64,000 bases of DNA from Gigaspora margarita (taxonomy: Eukaryota > Glomeromycota > Glomeromycetes > Diversisporales > Gigasporaceae). Location of the stretch: positions 222,092-286,091 of the forward strand of contig WTPW01000156.1 in the NCBI GenBank assembly GCA_009809945.1, given 5' to 3'. The notes under the pieces are model-generated. The model did no database searches and had not been told where the DNA came from. It was given only the letters and a program-made list of their open reading frames with translations. Within the stretch, counting starts at the first letter, position 1; each line of letters opens with the position of its first letter. Of this stretch, positions 25,042 through 34,795 are shown piece after piece. A program made the translations under genes and the position numbers.

Positions 25042-25073
25042 TCCTGGTTTGCACAACTGAGTTGCGCAGCTAC
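25042..25073 (+). repeat. Hairpin with AGCTA tail, copy 3 of 3
   Basis: TCCTGGTTT is followed by stem GCACAAC/GTTGCGC and AGCTA, the same layout as at 13051-13087 and 14971-15006 with a third, different stem. Confidence 0.55.
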
Positions 25074-25330
25074 TTATTTAACAATATACGTAAGTACATA
25101 CGAACGTGATCACTACACAAGTGACGAGATGATTCGTAACACCAAAGATAATCACAAGTATGATGTGAGGTATGATAATGGATCGGTAATTTATATCATC
25201 GAAAAAACCACACACAGTAAATATATATTCATTGGATGCACACCAGCCAAGGCTGGATCAAATTTATTAGAAATACTTTATTGATATTAGAAGCATACGT
25301 CAGTTCTATCGATGTATAATTAAGATTAGC

Positions 25331-25465
25331 GATGCGTAGCATCAGCCGGTGGTTTCCCACCTGCATAAAGCAGGCCGGCTGTTTTTTTTTGGTTTTTTTT
25401 AGTAGAAGAATTTTTGTGATGTTTAGCATCAGCTGGTGGTTTCCCACCTGCATAAAGCGGGTCGG
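25331..25465 (-). repeat. 48-bp direct repeat with a GAAA-loop hairpin
   Basis: Units at 25331-25378 and 25418-25465, spaced 87 bp. On the minus strand each contains GGTGGGAAACCACC, a five-pair stem closed by a GAAA tetraloop, inside TTTATGCAGGTGGGAAACCA. The surroundings are GC-richer than the window average. Confidence 0.75.
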
Positions 25466-25471
25466 ACGTAG

Positions 25472-25720
25472 TTAAAAAGGAATTGCATTTACTGCGAAAA
25501 TGGAAGTATTCACTGGGTGGGTGGGATCGGGTGCGAAGCCTAAAATGTGTTCTCCGAATGCAATTGAGGCTTTTGCTCTCAATTCCGCCTCTTTTTATTT
25601 TATACTTACTACAATGCGAATCTTTGTTAGCATTGATGTAAATATTTTGCTGATCATTTGTTGCGGTCCAGTTTCCCACCCAGTTGGTGTTCCTGCAGCC
25701 ACACGCGAAGGCGCAAGCAT
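25472..25720 (-). pseudogene. Possible coding remnant, unidentified
   Basis: A minus-strand frame starts MLAPSRVAAGTPTGWETG, continues QQMISKIFTSMLTKIRIVV, meets a TAA at 25595-25597 and resumes EAELRAKASIAFGEHILG, then FAPDPTHPVN to a TAA at 25472. The amino-acid composition (A, G, P rich with well-used codons) is unlike random AT-rich sequence, and the local GC content is raised. The overlapping plus-strand frame 25500-25781 is probably a shadow. I do not recognise the family. It sits between the two halves of the RNF213-like gene and may belong to an inserted element. Confidence 0.35.
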
Positions 25721-25875
25721 ATCACTGTTTATGTTGCCTTTTCGATCTGTTGACTTTTGTCAACTCGAATTCACGAAATAGGAAATATTACGTTGAAACT
25801 TCTGATTGGTAAATAGGTGACGGACGGACGTTTGTGCTTTAATATAATAGAAATAGATATAGGATTTTAGAATGT

Positions 25876-27502
25876 TTATATTGGTCCCATGTGAGAAATT
25901 TTAGATAAGATATTATTCTGTTCTTCAGATATTTTTTGACGTTCACTAAGACTTTTGAAAAAAAATTCAAATATTATTATTGCTCTTTTTACATCATGCA
26001 AGCTAACGCTATGCACTCCTTCATAGGATCTTACGAATTCTTGAGATGCAAATAAAAGTTTTGTGAATAAATCTGCCATTAGTGAATCTTCCTGGGATCT
26101 TTTAACCAACATATTTATATAGATCTTCTCATCCGAAGGCTTTAAAACACCATAATCCCAAACAAAATCTAATATTTGATCAGGGAGCGGTCGTACTTGA
26201 TAAACAAGACGGCTCCTTTCTTTATATCTATCTGCTTGAAGTCCTGCTTGTGTATCAGCTTTTTGACGCAAACGATAAGGATTACATGCCGCGAAGAGTC
26301 TAATATTTTTATGTATTTCTTTTCCTACAATTGATAATAGACATAAATTTAGCCTGTAATTGATAATATAAAACATTACAACCCTATGAAAAATATTTTC
26401 GGAAAAACATGAGAGCTGAACACAGAAACATACGTAAAAAAATGTAAAAAATACGTAAAATGTACACTTTCCGTGTTTTTGGACAGGAATACACACTGTA
26501 TTTTCCATGTTTTCTAAAACATGGAATGCCTTTTCCGTGTTTTCTAAAACATGGAATGCCTTTTCCATGTTTCAAAATACAGTATATTTTCCTGTTCAAA
26601 AACACAGAAAGTGTACATTTTGCGTATTTTTACATATTTTTACGTATGTTTCGTGTTCAGCTCCCATGTTTTTCTGAAATTTTTTTTCATAGGGCAAGTA
26701 AGAGAAGATACACAAACCTAGAAGTAATCGATGGGCGATAAGATCCGCGAGAATACCAATATGATTGCATGAATTAATTTCATCAAAAAATAACCATATT
26801 TCACTTTTCTCTGCAATGGTTTCTGCTCTAGATAAAAAAAGTATTTGTTGCTTAGTTACACCAGCATGCAGGTTTAGAATTCAAATTCAACATTGACAAC
26901 AACTGAAAGGAATTGGATAAGACCCGTCTAAAGTAATATTGACAAGACCATGTGTTAATTTCTCAATTATTTAAATTATGTTAGCAAAATTTTAAATGTA
27001 TAACCTTTCCGCATCCTGCTTCACCGCAAATTACTACCGGTACATTTACCCTTGATCTTAATAAAATTAAAGCCATTTTCAAAAGGTTGTCTGTAGAGAG
27101 TACATATTTATTTGGTTCATATTCACGCATTTCATGTGTTGTTCATGCCAAACATTCCAATAACTTCAAGATTTCTTCAGAAGACATATTATCAAAATTG
27201 TCTAATTCAAATTCGGAATCTGCGGGAAAATGTTGGCTTTTCAGTAAATCTTCAGAACTTTGCTTTTATAGTGCACAAATCGAACCAGGAGATTGTGACA
27301 AGAAAAATACCAGTAAATGATTCAAATCCTCCCAAGGTTTGATGATTACGTCCTCGTCCTTCTCATTGGATAGGTTCTTGAGCTGATCCTTCTTAGAATT
27401 TACAGAACGGGATGCAATATCCATTGATATTCCTATTAACGTTTCTAATAATATCTTTCGAATGTCTTTAAATATGAATTCTCTAAAAAAAAAATTAACC
27501 AA
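25876..27502 (-). pseudogene. RNF213-like: AAA unit with intact Walker A and B
   Basis: Exon 1 runs from about 27490 to 27005 and ends exactly at the Walker A motif GEAGCGK (27005-27025), with in-frame stops at 27266 and 27143. A 77-bp GT-AG intron (26928-27004) splits the motif from the following TGLIQFL. Exon 2 (26718-26927) has a one-base deletion near 26879, then LNLHAG and the Walker B stretch EIWLFFDEIN (about 26779-26808). Intron 26325-26717 joins LLL to GKEIHKNIRLF. Exon 3 carries FAACNPYRLR, the VYQVRPLPDQ block and SVSLHDVKRA, ending at a TAA at 25876. This is the best preserved nucleotide site of the protein and corresponds by order to one of the two active AAA units of RNF213. Confidence 0.87.
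26382..26694. mobile_element. 313-bp palindromic element inside an intron of the RNF213-like gene
   Basis: CCCTATGAAAAATATTTTC at 26382 is mirrored at the right end (TTTTTTTCATAGGG, ending 26694). The arms pair along nearly their whole length around tandem TTTTCCATGTTTTCTAAAAC words at the centre. It lies inside intron 26325-26717 (393 bp); without it the intron is about 80 bp. Short frames on both strands within it are artefacts of the palindrome. Confidence 0.88.
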
Positions 27503-27534
27503 TGTATCCTAAGAATTTATCTTGATATTTTGCA

Positions 27535-28320
27535 GCCATCCACTTTAATGTATCCACATGAAAAAAATGCACTAGACGACATCCGTTTTAATTGATCTGC
27601 GAGAACATTGATAAATATTTCAAGAAAACGATATGGCTTGATATCTTAAGTAGTCTTATCAAAAAAATATTTCTGTAACAGTTGTCGACAACGCATCTCA
27701 GGGATTAGCTGTTTTCTATCATTAAGGTCGATGTCAACTGTATTGATTATATTACGATCATGTGCATCTAAATATTTCGCGACAATTTTGAATAGAACTA
27801 TCCACATCTTGATGAATAATTGTGTCGTCAATACTCCATGTCAGATGTTTTCTTTCCAAATATCGGATAATCGAAATAGAGTTAAGTAAGTCTTGGTTCA
27901 TGGTCGATTCTATCTCTAAATATATTAAAGTTGATGGGATACTTAAGAAATCGGTTCTATCCCTTACAATTTTAAATGAAAACAATTCGAATAGAAACAT
28001 GTTTACATCATAATGATGATCAATCAACATTATATTTAAATGCAAACTTTTGTCATTTTTTAATCTGATTTCTGATAATTTACGTACAAGCATTCCAAAT
28101 GTCATCCATCACTTATTAAAAATTTTCGGAGGACCGATCCAATAATGGAACTTTGCTCTTCAATCCATTTAGTCTTTCCTTGCCCTGATAAATCCGAAGA
28201 AACAGCAAATACATTGGGACACAATTCTTTGTAAATGTTGTGCATAGAATTTGCATCAAAACCTTGAATTGCGTGTGTATGTTCTGAAAATTGCTCGAGT
28301 ATATAATAACGCGTGAAGAA
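27535..28320 (-). pseudogene. RNF213-like: first visible AAA unit
   Basis: The reading frame from about 28295 contains FAVSSDLSGQGKTKW, with SGQGKT encoded by 28171-28188. This is a P-loop-like motif. After a frameshift near 28107 it continues as MTFGMLVRKLSEIRL and NMFLFELFSF, then after another shift near 27787 as VAKYLDAHDRN and RCRQLLQKYFF. A TAA stop at 27646 is followed in the same frame by YRFLEIFINVLADQLKR. The continuity across frames shows one former exon. In RNF213 proteins the first AAA units are mainly structural and often lack ATPase activity, which is consistent with the missing acidic Walker B here (inference). I cannot trace the part between about 27535 and 27490. Confidence 0.8.
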
Positions 28321-30840
28321 TTAGCTTTAAGATCTCAGCATTTAGTGTAAATAAAATTGTTAAATTTCAGTTTTAATAAATAAATTGCGTATTTTGAAAT
28401 TAAATGAATCTCAGCTGACTGATAATGGCGATGTGATTTCCGAAGAGTTTTATGATTCATAAGACGAAACTGAAAGGTTTCAAAAACGCGAAAATTTTTC
28501 AAGTTTCCCACTAATTTCAAATCAGCTATAATACGCAGAATTAATTTTAAGATTATTCAAGAGATTTTAATTGACGTTTTGTGAAGTGTATATACTCTTC
28601 GGAAACTGCGACTAGCTACTGTATAAAATAAAAAAATTAATATTTCAATACATTTTTAATTTTGTAATTAGACATAACATAGCATTTGATAACCAAAAAT
28701 TCATTATAATGGTGGGTTTTATTATCTTATAAAATGCTACTATTACCGGATTGGTGTTAGAAGAAAATGTTTACAAACTTGAAAATGAAGCTTTAAATTA
28801 TTATTAAGGTTAAACATTTAGGGATGCAGTTCACATTTAATTTTCAATACTATTTGATTTAACAATCTTGTCAATCTTGTTAAAGAAATCATCATAAATA
28901 AATTTTTTGACTTAAATAAACACAGCTAAATATCATTATATTCATTTAATTCCGTAAATATTTAATGCAAAATATCGATGTTCCATAAAAAAAAAACCTG
29001 TACTACTTGTTTAATAACAATAAATTTTTTAAACATATCCATATAAGCATGCCGCTTAAACAATTTTAATAATTAATCTTTTTTTAAAACTACTTACTTA
29101 TTTAATATGAGAATTTGTGGAAAAACTTATTTCATGATGAAGAATCAGTTGCAGATTTAAAGATTTAAATAAATATAAATTATTAGAAAAAAAAGTGACC
29201 TTAATATTCCTCACTGATTTACCCCAACACATCTTTTTTCTGCCACCCTCAAAGCAAAAAGGTTAAGTGATAGGCTGAATTATATTGTTCAGCCCAAATT
29301 AATATTCTTAACTTTGACCGAAGTGTATTAAGACTAGTTCGAGTTGTTAGAATAAATATAGGAATATTTAATAATTAAAATGGTTGGTTCAAAATGAGAC
29401 AGATTTTACGATTAAATAGGTTATACAAAATTTCGTGGGAGATCTAGTGAGATTATGTCAACAGACATTTAAGTTCTTCACAGAACTTGTTTAAATACGA
29501 AGTCATAGGAATAGTTTTTATTTAAATTTGATATATTTGATCAGCAGTCTTATGGAGCTCAATCATTGGTACCATTCAGAGTTTCATTGATTCCATTCGT
29601 AACTTGCGCTAGATTGAGAAAACTATTCCTTTCACGAAGTTTATAAAAATTTATATCACAATACAATTTAAATTGTTTTAATTTTCAATTAGTTTTATAG
29701 GGATACAATATTTTGAAAATATTTTATTATTGTGAGACGAAGTTAGTGTAGTTTCAATTGTATAACAATTGTGCTCCGAATTCAGAAAACAAAATTTAAT
29801 GCGGGGACTGGAAAATATTAAAAATATGCACCACTTTGTATAAGCGAAAAATAAGATTTATACCGTAAATTACCAATATTGGTCAAATAAATTATAAATT
29901 TTTTAATTGGTCAGATTGATGATAACCAAAACAACATAAATTTCCATATTGGTAAATAAATTATAAATTTTTCTATTGGTCAGATTAACAGATTAACAAA
30001 ATCAAAACAACCGCATAAATTGCCTTAAAAATGAAATCAAAAAACTTTTGAGAATTCATCGATTTTGAAGGAAGTTTTGGAGTAATTGTCTATGATAGCA
30101 AAAAGGGATGAAGAAAAGTTTACAAACTTGAAAATGAAGCTTTAAATGATTCTATGATTTTATATTATTATTTGATTTAACAATCTTGTGTTAAAGAAAT
30201 CAGCATGGAGAAATCTTTCAGAAAAGGGTAATTGTTTTAAATTATAGTTCAATTAGAAAATATAGCATTTCACAAAAATGGTTTATTCTCTACCTGAAAA
30301 TAAAGTTGAAACACAAAATATCAGGCAATTCTAATAATTAAATATAAGAATTTCATGGAAAACTTATCTCAACGAAGAATATGTTTATATTTAAAGAAGT
30401 ATTCGATGAATGCATGAGTAAAATGATGTAATAAAAAATGTATTGCGCATGTTGGGCACGCATAATTTTTTGATTTTTTTATTATGTTTACAAGAATTGC
30501 TAAGTTTTTCCGCATATTAAAATAAAATTGAATTTTAAACACTGATCAGGACTAGTTTAATTTTAGTGTGCGAAATTCAATTTTCTCCATAAGGCATTGA
30601 GCATATTGGTATAAAAATTACATAAAATTTTATTTAAAGAACTTGCTTATTAAGCTTTCACGCCATTTACAGAATTTTTATCCAAGAACTATACAAGTAG
30701 CAGTAGCCTAAAAGATTTGTACACGATTGACTTAAAAAGATTTCTACATGAATAACTTAAACATTACAATACTTAAGAAAATGAATACCAGCCATGTACC
30801 CATATGATTTTGAAATTTTAGTTAAAATTAGGGTTAGAGC
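28321..30840. other. Upstream of the RNF213-like gene: duplicated non-coding sequence
   Basis: No supported exon. GTTTACAAACTTGAAAATGA at 28769 recurs at 30118, followed in both places by a TTTGATTTAACAATCTTGT block and later by a GGAAAAACTTAT/GAAGAAT block (29115-29170 and 30355-30397). This shows a direct duplication about 1.3 kb apart. A tandem pair of about 70 bp (TTGGTCAAATAAATTATAAA type) sits at 29877-30010. The N-terminus of the RNF213-like gene may lie in 28320-28560, but I cannot recognise it. Confidence 0.6.
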
Positions 30841-32405
30841 CAATGTTGGAAATCTGTTTTGAAATTTATGTTCTCATGAGAACATGTTTATTGAATTTAA
30901 TGTTCTCAAAAATTTTTTTATGTTCTCAATTAGAAAAAAAATTTCTTTTACTCTCTCTTTCTTTTTCTCTCTTTCTTTCTTATTCTATCTTTTCTCTCTT
31001 TTTCTCACTTTCTCTTTCTTTTTCTCTCTCCCTTACTCTTTCTAATTCCTTTTCAATCTTTCTTACTCTTATTTCTTTCTCTCATTCTCTTTTTCACACT
31101 TATACTTTTATGCTTTTGGTTATTTTTTAATTTTTATTTTTAATTAATATATTTAAAAATTATTAATAAAAAATATAATTTATTTAACAAACTATATAAA
31201 CAAAGCTAAGTTATTCATAATAATAAGATTATAACTTTATATATATATTTATTAAAAAATTAATATTTGAAGTTTTTTGCATATTGTTGGAGATGTTATT
31301 GGCTTGGCTCAGCTTATATATTAAGTTTTTAAATAAGCTATTTACATCTCTCAAATGTTTAAATAAACAAGTAATATAATATACTATTCTTTTTTACTAT
31401 AGTAAATTTATAGATTCAAAAATTTCTTACTATAAAATTTTGGGAAGATTTAAGAACAAGTATCCTAGTGATTATCATGAATTATCAACCTTGATTTTAT
31501 TACTTAGTAATTTTGGTTAGTAAATAATATGATCTATATCACTAAAATACCTAGTATTGATATAAAATTTGCTCCACATGATTAGTACCAAAATTCTTTT
31601 AAGTTTGTTTATATTAAATTAGAGTTAGAGTAGGTACTCAGTTAGGGTTTGGTTTTAGATTTTTATATTTTAAAATCATTTAGAAAAAACTTTTTAGTTT
31701 AAAAAAGTGGTTTTATATACAAACTTTGAGAAATAAGCTTTTTTAACAAAAGAGCTGTTTTGAGACATTTGTTTTGAATTTTCCTGATTATGTTATGTTA
31801 TACCAAAAATTATGATCATTTATTAGTCAATAATCACTGATACTGTGCTAAATATCAAATCATGTGAAATCACCTAATTTGTTTACATTTTTGTCCAATC
31901 AAATTAATCATGTGATAATATCTAGATATAATTTGGATTATCACTAGGGTACTTGTTCTCAAAGTGTTCCAAAATTTTAAAATAAAATAGTAAAGTTTAA
32001 AATCATAATAACTAAAGATTTGTTAAGTAATTTTTTATAAAACTTATTATCATAGTGAGATTAGCTTTCTAAAATTTATGATATTATATAAGAGCTATAT
32101 TGCACCAAACTAGAAATGGATAAACAGATAAACTTTATTATCTAAAATTTTTTATGATTCAAAAACAACTAAATTGTTCTCTATTTCAACTAACTAAAAT
32201 TAAATATTTATGAGCTTAATTATTTTAAACTGCTATATTAATAAAATTGATTTTTTATTATTTTATATATTTATATAGAGAACATATTTTTCAAACTTAA
32301 TGTTTTTAAAAAAAATTTAATAGAGAACATCTTAAATTTTGTAAATGTTCTCAGATTGAAAGTAATGTTCTCATGAAAAATGAGAACATAAGATTTCTAA
32401 CACTG
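30841..32405. mobile_element. Non-coding hAT-like element, about 1.57 kb
   Basis: The ends are CAATGTTGGAAATCT and the inverted AGATTTCTAACACTG. The flanks GTTAGAGC (30833-30840) and GTTTAGAGC (32406-32414) match apart from one inserted T, close to an 8-bp duplication. Subterminal regions repeat ATGTTCTCA/TGAGAACAT several times in both orientations, as expected for transposase binding sites (inference). No transposase frame. It contains a pyrimidine-rich TCTTTCTC tract at about 30945-31115, whose 95-codon frame is low complexity, and a nested element at 31453-31959. Confidence 0.78.
31453..31959. mobile_element. TIR element nested in the hAT-like element
   Basis: AGAACAAGTATCCTAGTGAT at the left and the inverted ATCACTAGGGTACTTGTTCT at the right bound about 507 bp. 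The interior is non-coding and contains AGTTAGGGTTTGG. Confidence 0.75.
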
Positions 32406-32865
32406 GTTTAGAGCCTGTTGAACATTAGGGTCAGGTCTAGAGTTAGAACAAACATATAGGTAAAATTACTTTCTGACATTTTTTATTAATGGTCAAGACA
32501 AGTTAGGACTGCATTTTTTTTCTTCGGACTGATCCGTGCAAACAAAATTTTGTGACTCTGGTTGGTTGATTTATCAAAAAATGTGTGTATGTGGCTTTAG
32601 ACTTTAGATGACCCCCATATCAGATATGTTTTTACCTGATACTGCCAGCATACCAATTTTCTCCAAATTTTGGATGGATTATCTTATCTAGTTGATCAGA
32701 TAAGAATAACTCCTATTTCAGATTCAGATGATCAACATGTAAACAAATATATAAATGCTATTCAAATTCGAATTATAAATAAATATAAACACCACTCAAA
32801 TTCGAGCTATAAACTTATTTCTTGCTAACATAAAAATTTTCACCATAAATAATCTCCAATCAAAA

Positions 32866-34123
32866 TGGCAAAAAGGATGATACTAAGGAATACAGGTTAC
32901 ATATTTTTAAAAACAAGTAAGTTTATTAGATTACAATCTCATAATTATAGTGTAATCAGCTCCAGATGAATGCCTCAAACTGGTTTAACTTGAAAATCAG
33001 AAATTAAAAAAAGATTTAGAAAATGAAAAAGCAGAAAAAAAAGGTTAGAACACGAAAATAGCCTACTAAAAAATCAAATCAATTTGGAACAAAAATCCAA
33101 GGAAGTAAATATATTATAATTTTTATTAAAATCTTAACAACAATTGATCTCTAAAAGTGACCATTTTTTAAAAAAAGCAACCTAAAAAACAAAAGTCTCA
33201 GAAGATGGAAGTAAAGGTAGTTGACATTTTTTGTGGAGAGAAAAACTGAGTAACAACAAGTTACATTCTATGTATTCGATTCTATCCCCTATTTGCAATA
33301 AAGAACCAGATCGTATCAAATTTAATGACCTAGAGGAAAAATATAATGAATCTCCAAACCAAGAAACATATATTAAAGGCATTGAAAAAGTATTGTTTAA
33401 TGGAAAGACAAATGACAAACTTTTATAAAAAGACATGAATTTAGTCTTTTCATTAACCATTGGATTAATTATCAAAATCTCAAGTTCAAATTAAAATATA
33501 AAAAAATATTTTATCAAAGAATAAATGACCTTCATGAAATAATTGGAATTTTTATAGATGATCTCCCTATTCCAAATAAATGGTTTACTGGAGTAAAAGG
33601 TATTTCATTAATTTATTTCAAATTACTGTGATTAGCAAATTCAAAAGGAATCAAACCTACAAATCTGTGATTTGCCAAAATTATTTTATATATTTAGAAT
33701 TTGCTAATCAAAATACGTAATTTGAAAAGCACTCAAATTTAATTTATTGTATCTAATTATCATTATCATAGGATCCACTAAAGTTAAATCTTTAACAAAA
33801 TGGTTTAAATTTGGAAAGACGTGTAAGTTACTTATCAATTTTAATTTTTTATATTCCAAGCTTAACATTACTATTATGCATAAATATGTAGCAATGAAGA
33901 TTTCAAGCATTAACTTAAAGCTACCCTAAAGTCGACTTTGAAATTTTGCCAAATCGCATCCTAGAACTTCAAAGTGAACTTCAAGGAATTTTTTCTAATC
34001 ATGATCTAAGTCATTATCGTCAAAACGCAGTGAACAAACTTGGTGTAAATAGATCATGTTCTATTAGTGCTCAAATGACAAATCTTAATAAAATTATGGA
34101 ATTTATTATGATCAATTAAAATT
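32866..34123 (+). pseudogene. Unidentified decayed gene, coiled-coil-like N-terminus
   Basis: Fragments in shifting plus-strand frames look like real protein. A lysine/glutamate-rich heptad-like stretch (ENQKLKKDLENEKAEKK) occurs near 32990-33040, then DRIKFNDLEEKYNESPNQE (about 33306-33362), TNDKL, LHEIIGIFIDDLPIPNKWF (about 33530), KSLTKWFKFGKT (about 33785), and a 3' block ILELQSELQGIFSNHDLSHY, then KLGVNRSCSISAQM ending in TAA near 34120. The gaps between them may be introns (for instance 33597-33770) or decay. I do not recognise the family. Coiled coil is inferred from composition only. Confidence 0.45.
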
Positions 34124-34140
34124 ATTATTCTAAAATGTTA

Positions 34141-34793
34141 TCCCTTAGTTTGTAAAGATTTGCAGGCAAATTTGCCTGCATAATTACTATAAATATATCT
34201 CTGGTCTACTTTTTTAATCATTTAAAATATTTAAATAAAATTTGGTATAATAATATTTAAAAACAAGGATTATAATTTTGAATTATTTAATTTTATATTA
34301 TAAGACAAAAAGTTTATGTTGCTTATAAGCTAAAAATATTAAATTTTAAAGAAATTTTTTAACCAAAAAAATAATTTACAATATCTTGGCGAATTCTTTA
34401 AATATTGGTTTTAAAAATATAGTTCCTAATACAACATTGTAGTTTATATAAAGGATTACAACTTTTATTATTGCACTTTAAGTTATTTACTTGTAAAAAT
34501 TAAGATTTGTATTAGAAGTAAAAATTTTTTATAGACGGAGATATATAAAATTTGAGGAAACCTAAAGAAAAAATTTTATAAAAAAGTTCTAAAACAAAAA
34601 CCTTAAACTTTTATTACACCAAAGTTTTTTAATAATTTTAAAAAATTTTTATAATAAAGTTAATACAACAGAACTAATATTATATTTTTTCTTAGAAAGT
34701 ATATGACTAAAATTAATATTTAAAGTTTTATTTAAAAAATTTAAAATTTAAAAATTTATACAGGCAAATATGCCTGTATAACAAATTAAGGAA
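34141..34793. mobile_element. TIR element with GCAGGCAAATTTGCCTGC palindrome, copy 1
   Basis: Starts TCCCTTAG after a TA (34139-34140) and ends near 34793 before a TA (34794-34795). The subterminal palindrome TGCAGGCAAATTTGCCTGCA occurs at about 34161-34180 and a diverged copy ACAGGCAAATATGCCTGT at the other end. The interior (for example TTTAAATATT and GGCGAATTCTTTAAATATTG) matches the copy at 54428-55074. Non-coding. Confidence 0.82.
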
Positions 34794-34795
34794 TA

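Larger units (their letters stand above)
24727..25470. other. Junction region with N bases and duplicated GNRA hairpin
   Basis: This sequence separates the two halves of the RNF213-like gene, where the family would need roughly 80 to 100 codons. No such exon is recognisable, so the interval probably contains an insertion or deletion. N bases at 24923, 24926, 25033 and 25036 mark uncertain consensus. The hairpin repeat 25331-25465 and the AGCTA hairpin at 25042-25073 are listed separately. Confidence 0.5.
16233..28320 (-). pseudogene. RNF213 (mysterin)-like giant AAA+ protein, decayed
   Basis: A single minus-strand gene reconstructed from collinear exons. In order it encodes an AAA unit with a P-loop-like SGQGKT, an AAA unit with Walker A GEAGCGK and Walker B LFFDE, a further AAA unit, a long helical region, an RZ-type zinc finger, and a C-terminal domain. 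This is the order of RNF213/mysterin proteins, known as very large dynein-like AAA+ ubiquitin ligases. At least ten GT-AG introns can be placed. In-frame stops lie at 27646, 27266, 27143, 24669, 23349, 21971, 21458, 20731 and 17535 (lowest base of each codon). Frameshifts lie near 28107, 27787, 26879, 24103, 22214, 21400, 20937, 19243, 17815 and 16865. The N-terminal end is not visible beyond about 28320. Some lesions could be draft-sequence errors, but the number and the stops argue for real decay. Confidence 0.88.

Noticed and set aside
26384..26741. Small genes on both strands (repeated CFRKHGKGIP-type frames)
   Set aside because: These frames arise from the arms of the 313-bp palindrome within an intron.
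30843..31130. 95-codon L/S/F-rich frame
   Set aside because: It lies in a TCTTTCTC pyrimidine tract inside a hAT-like element; composition is purely low complexity.
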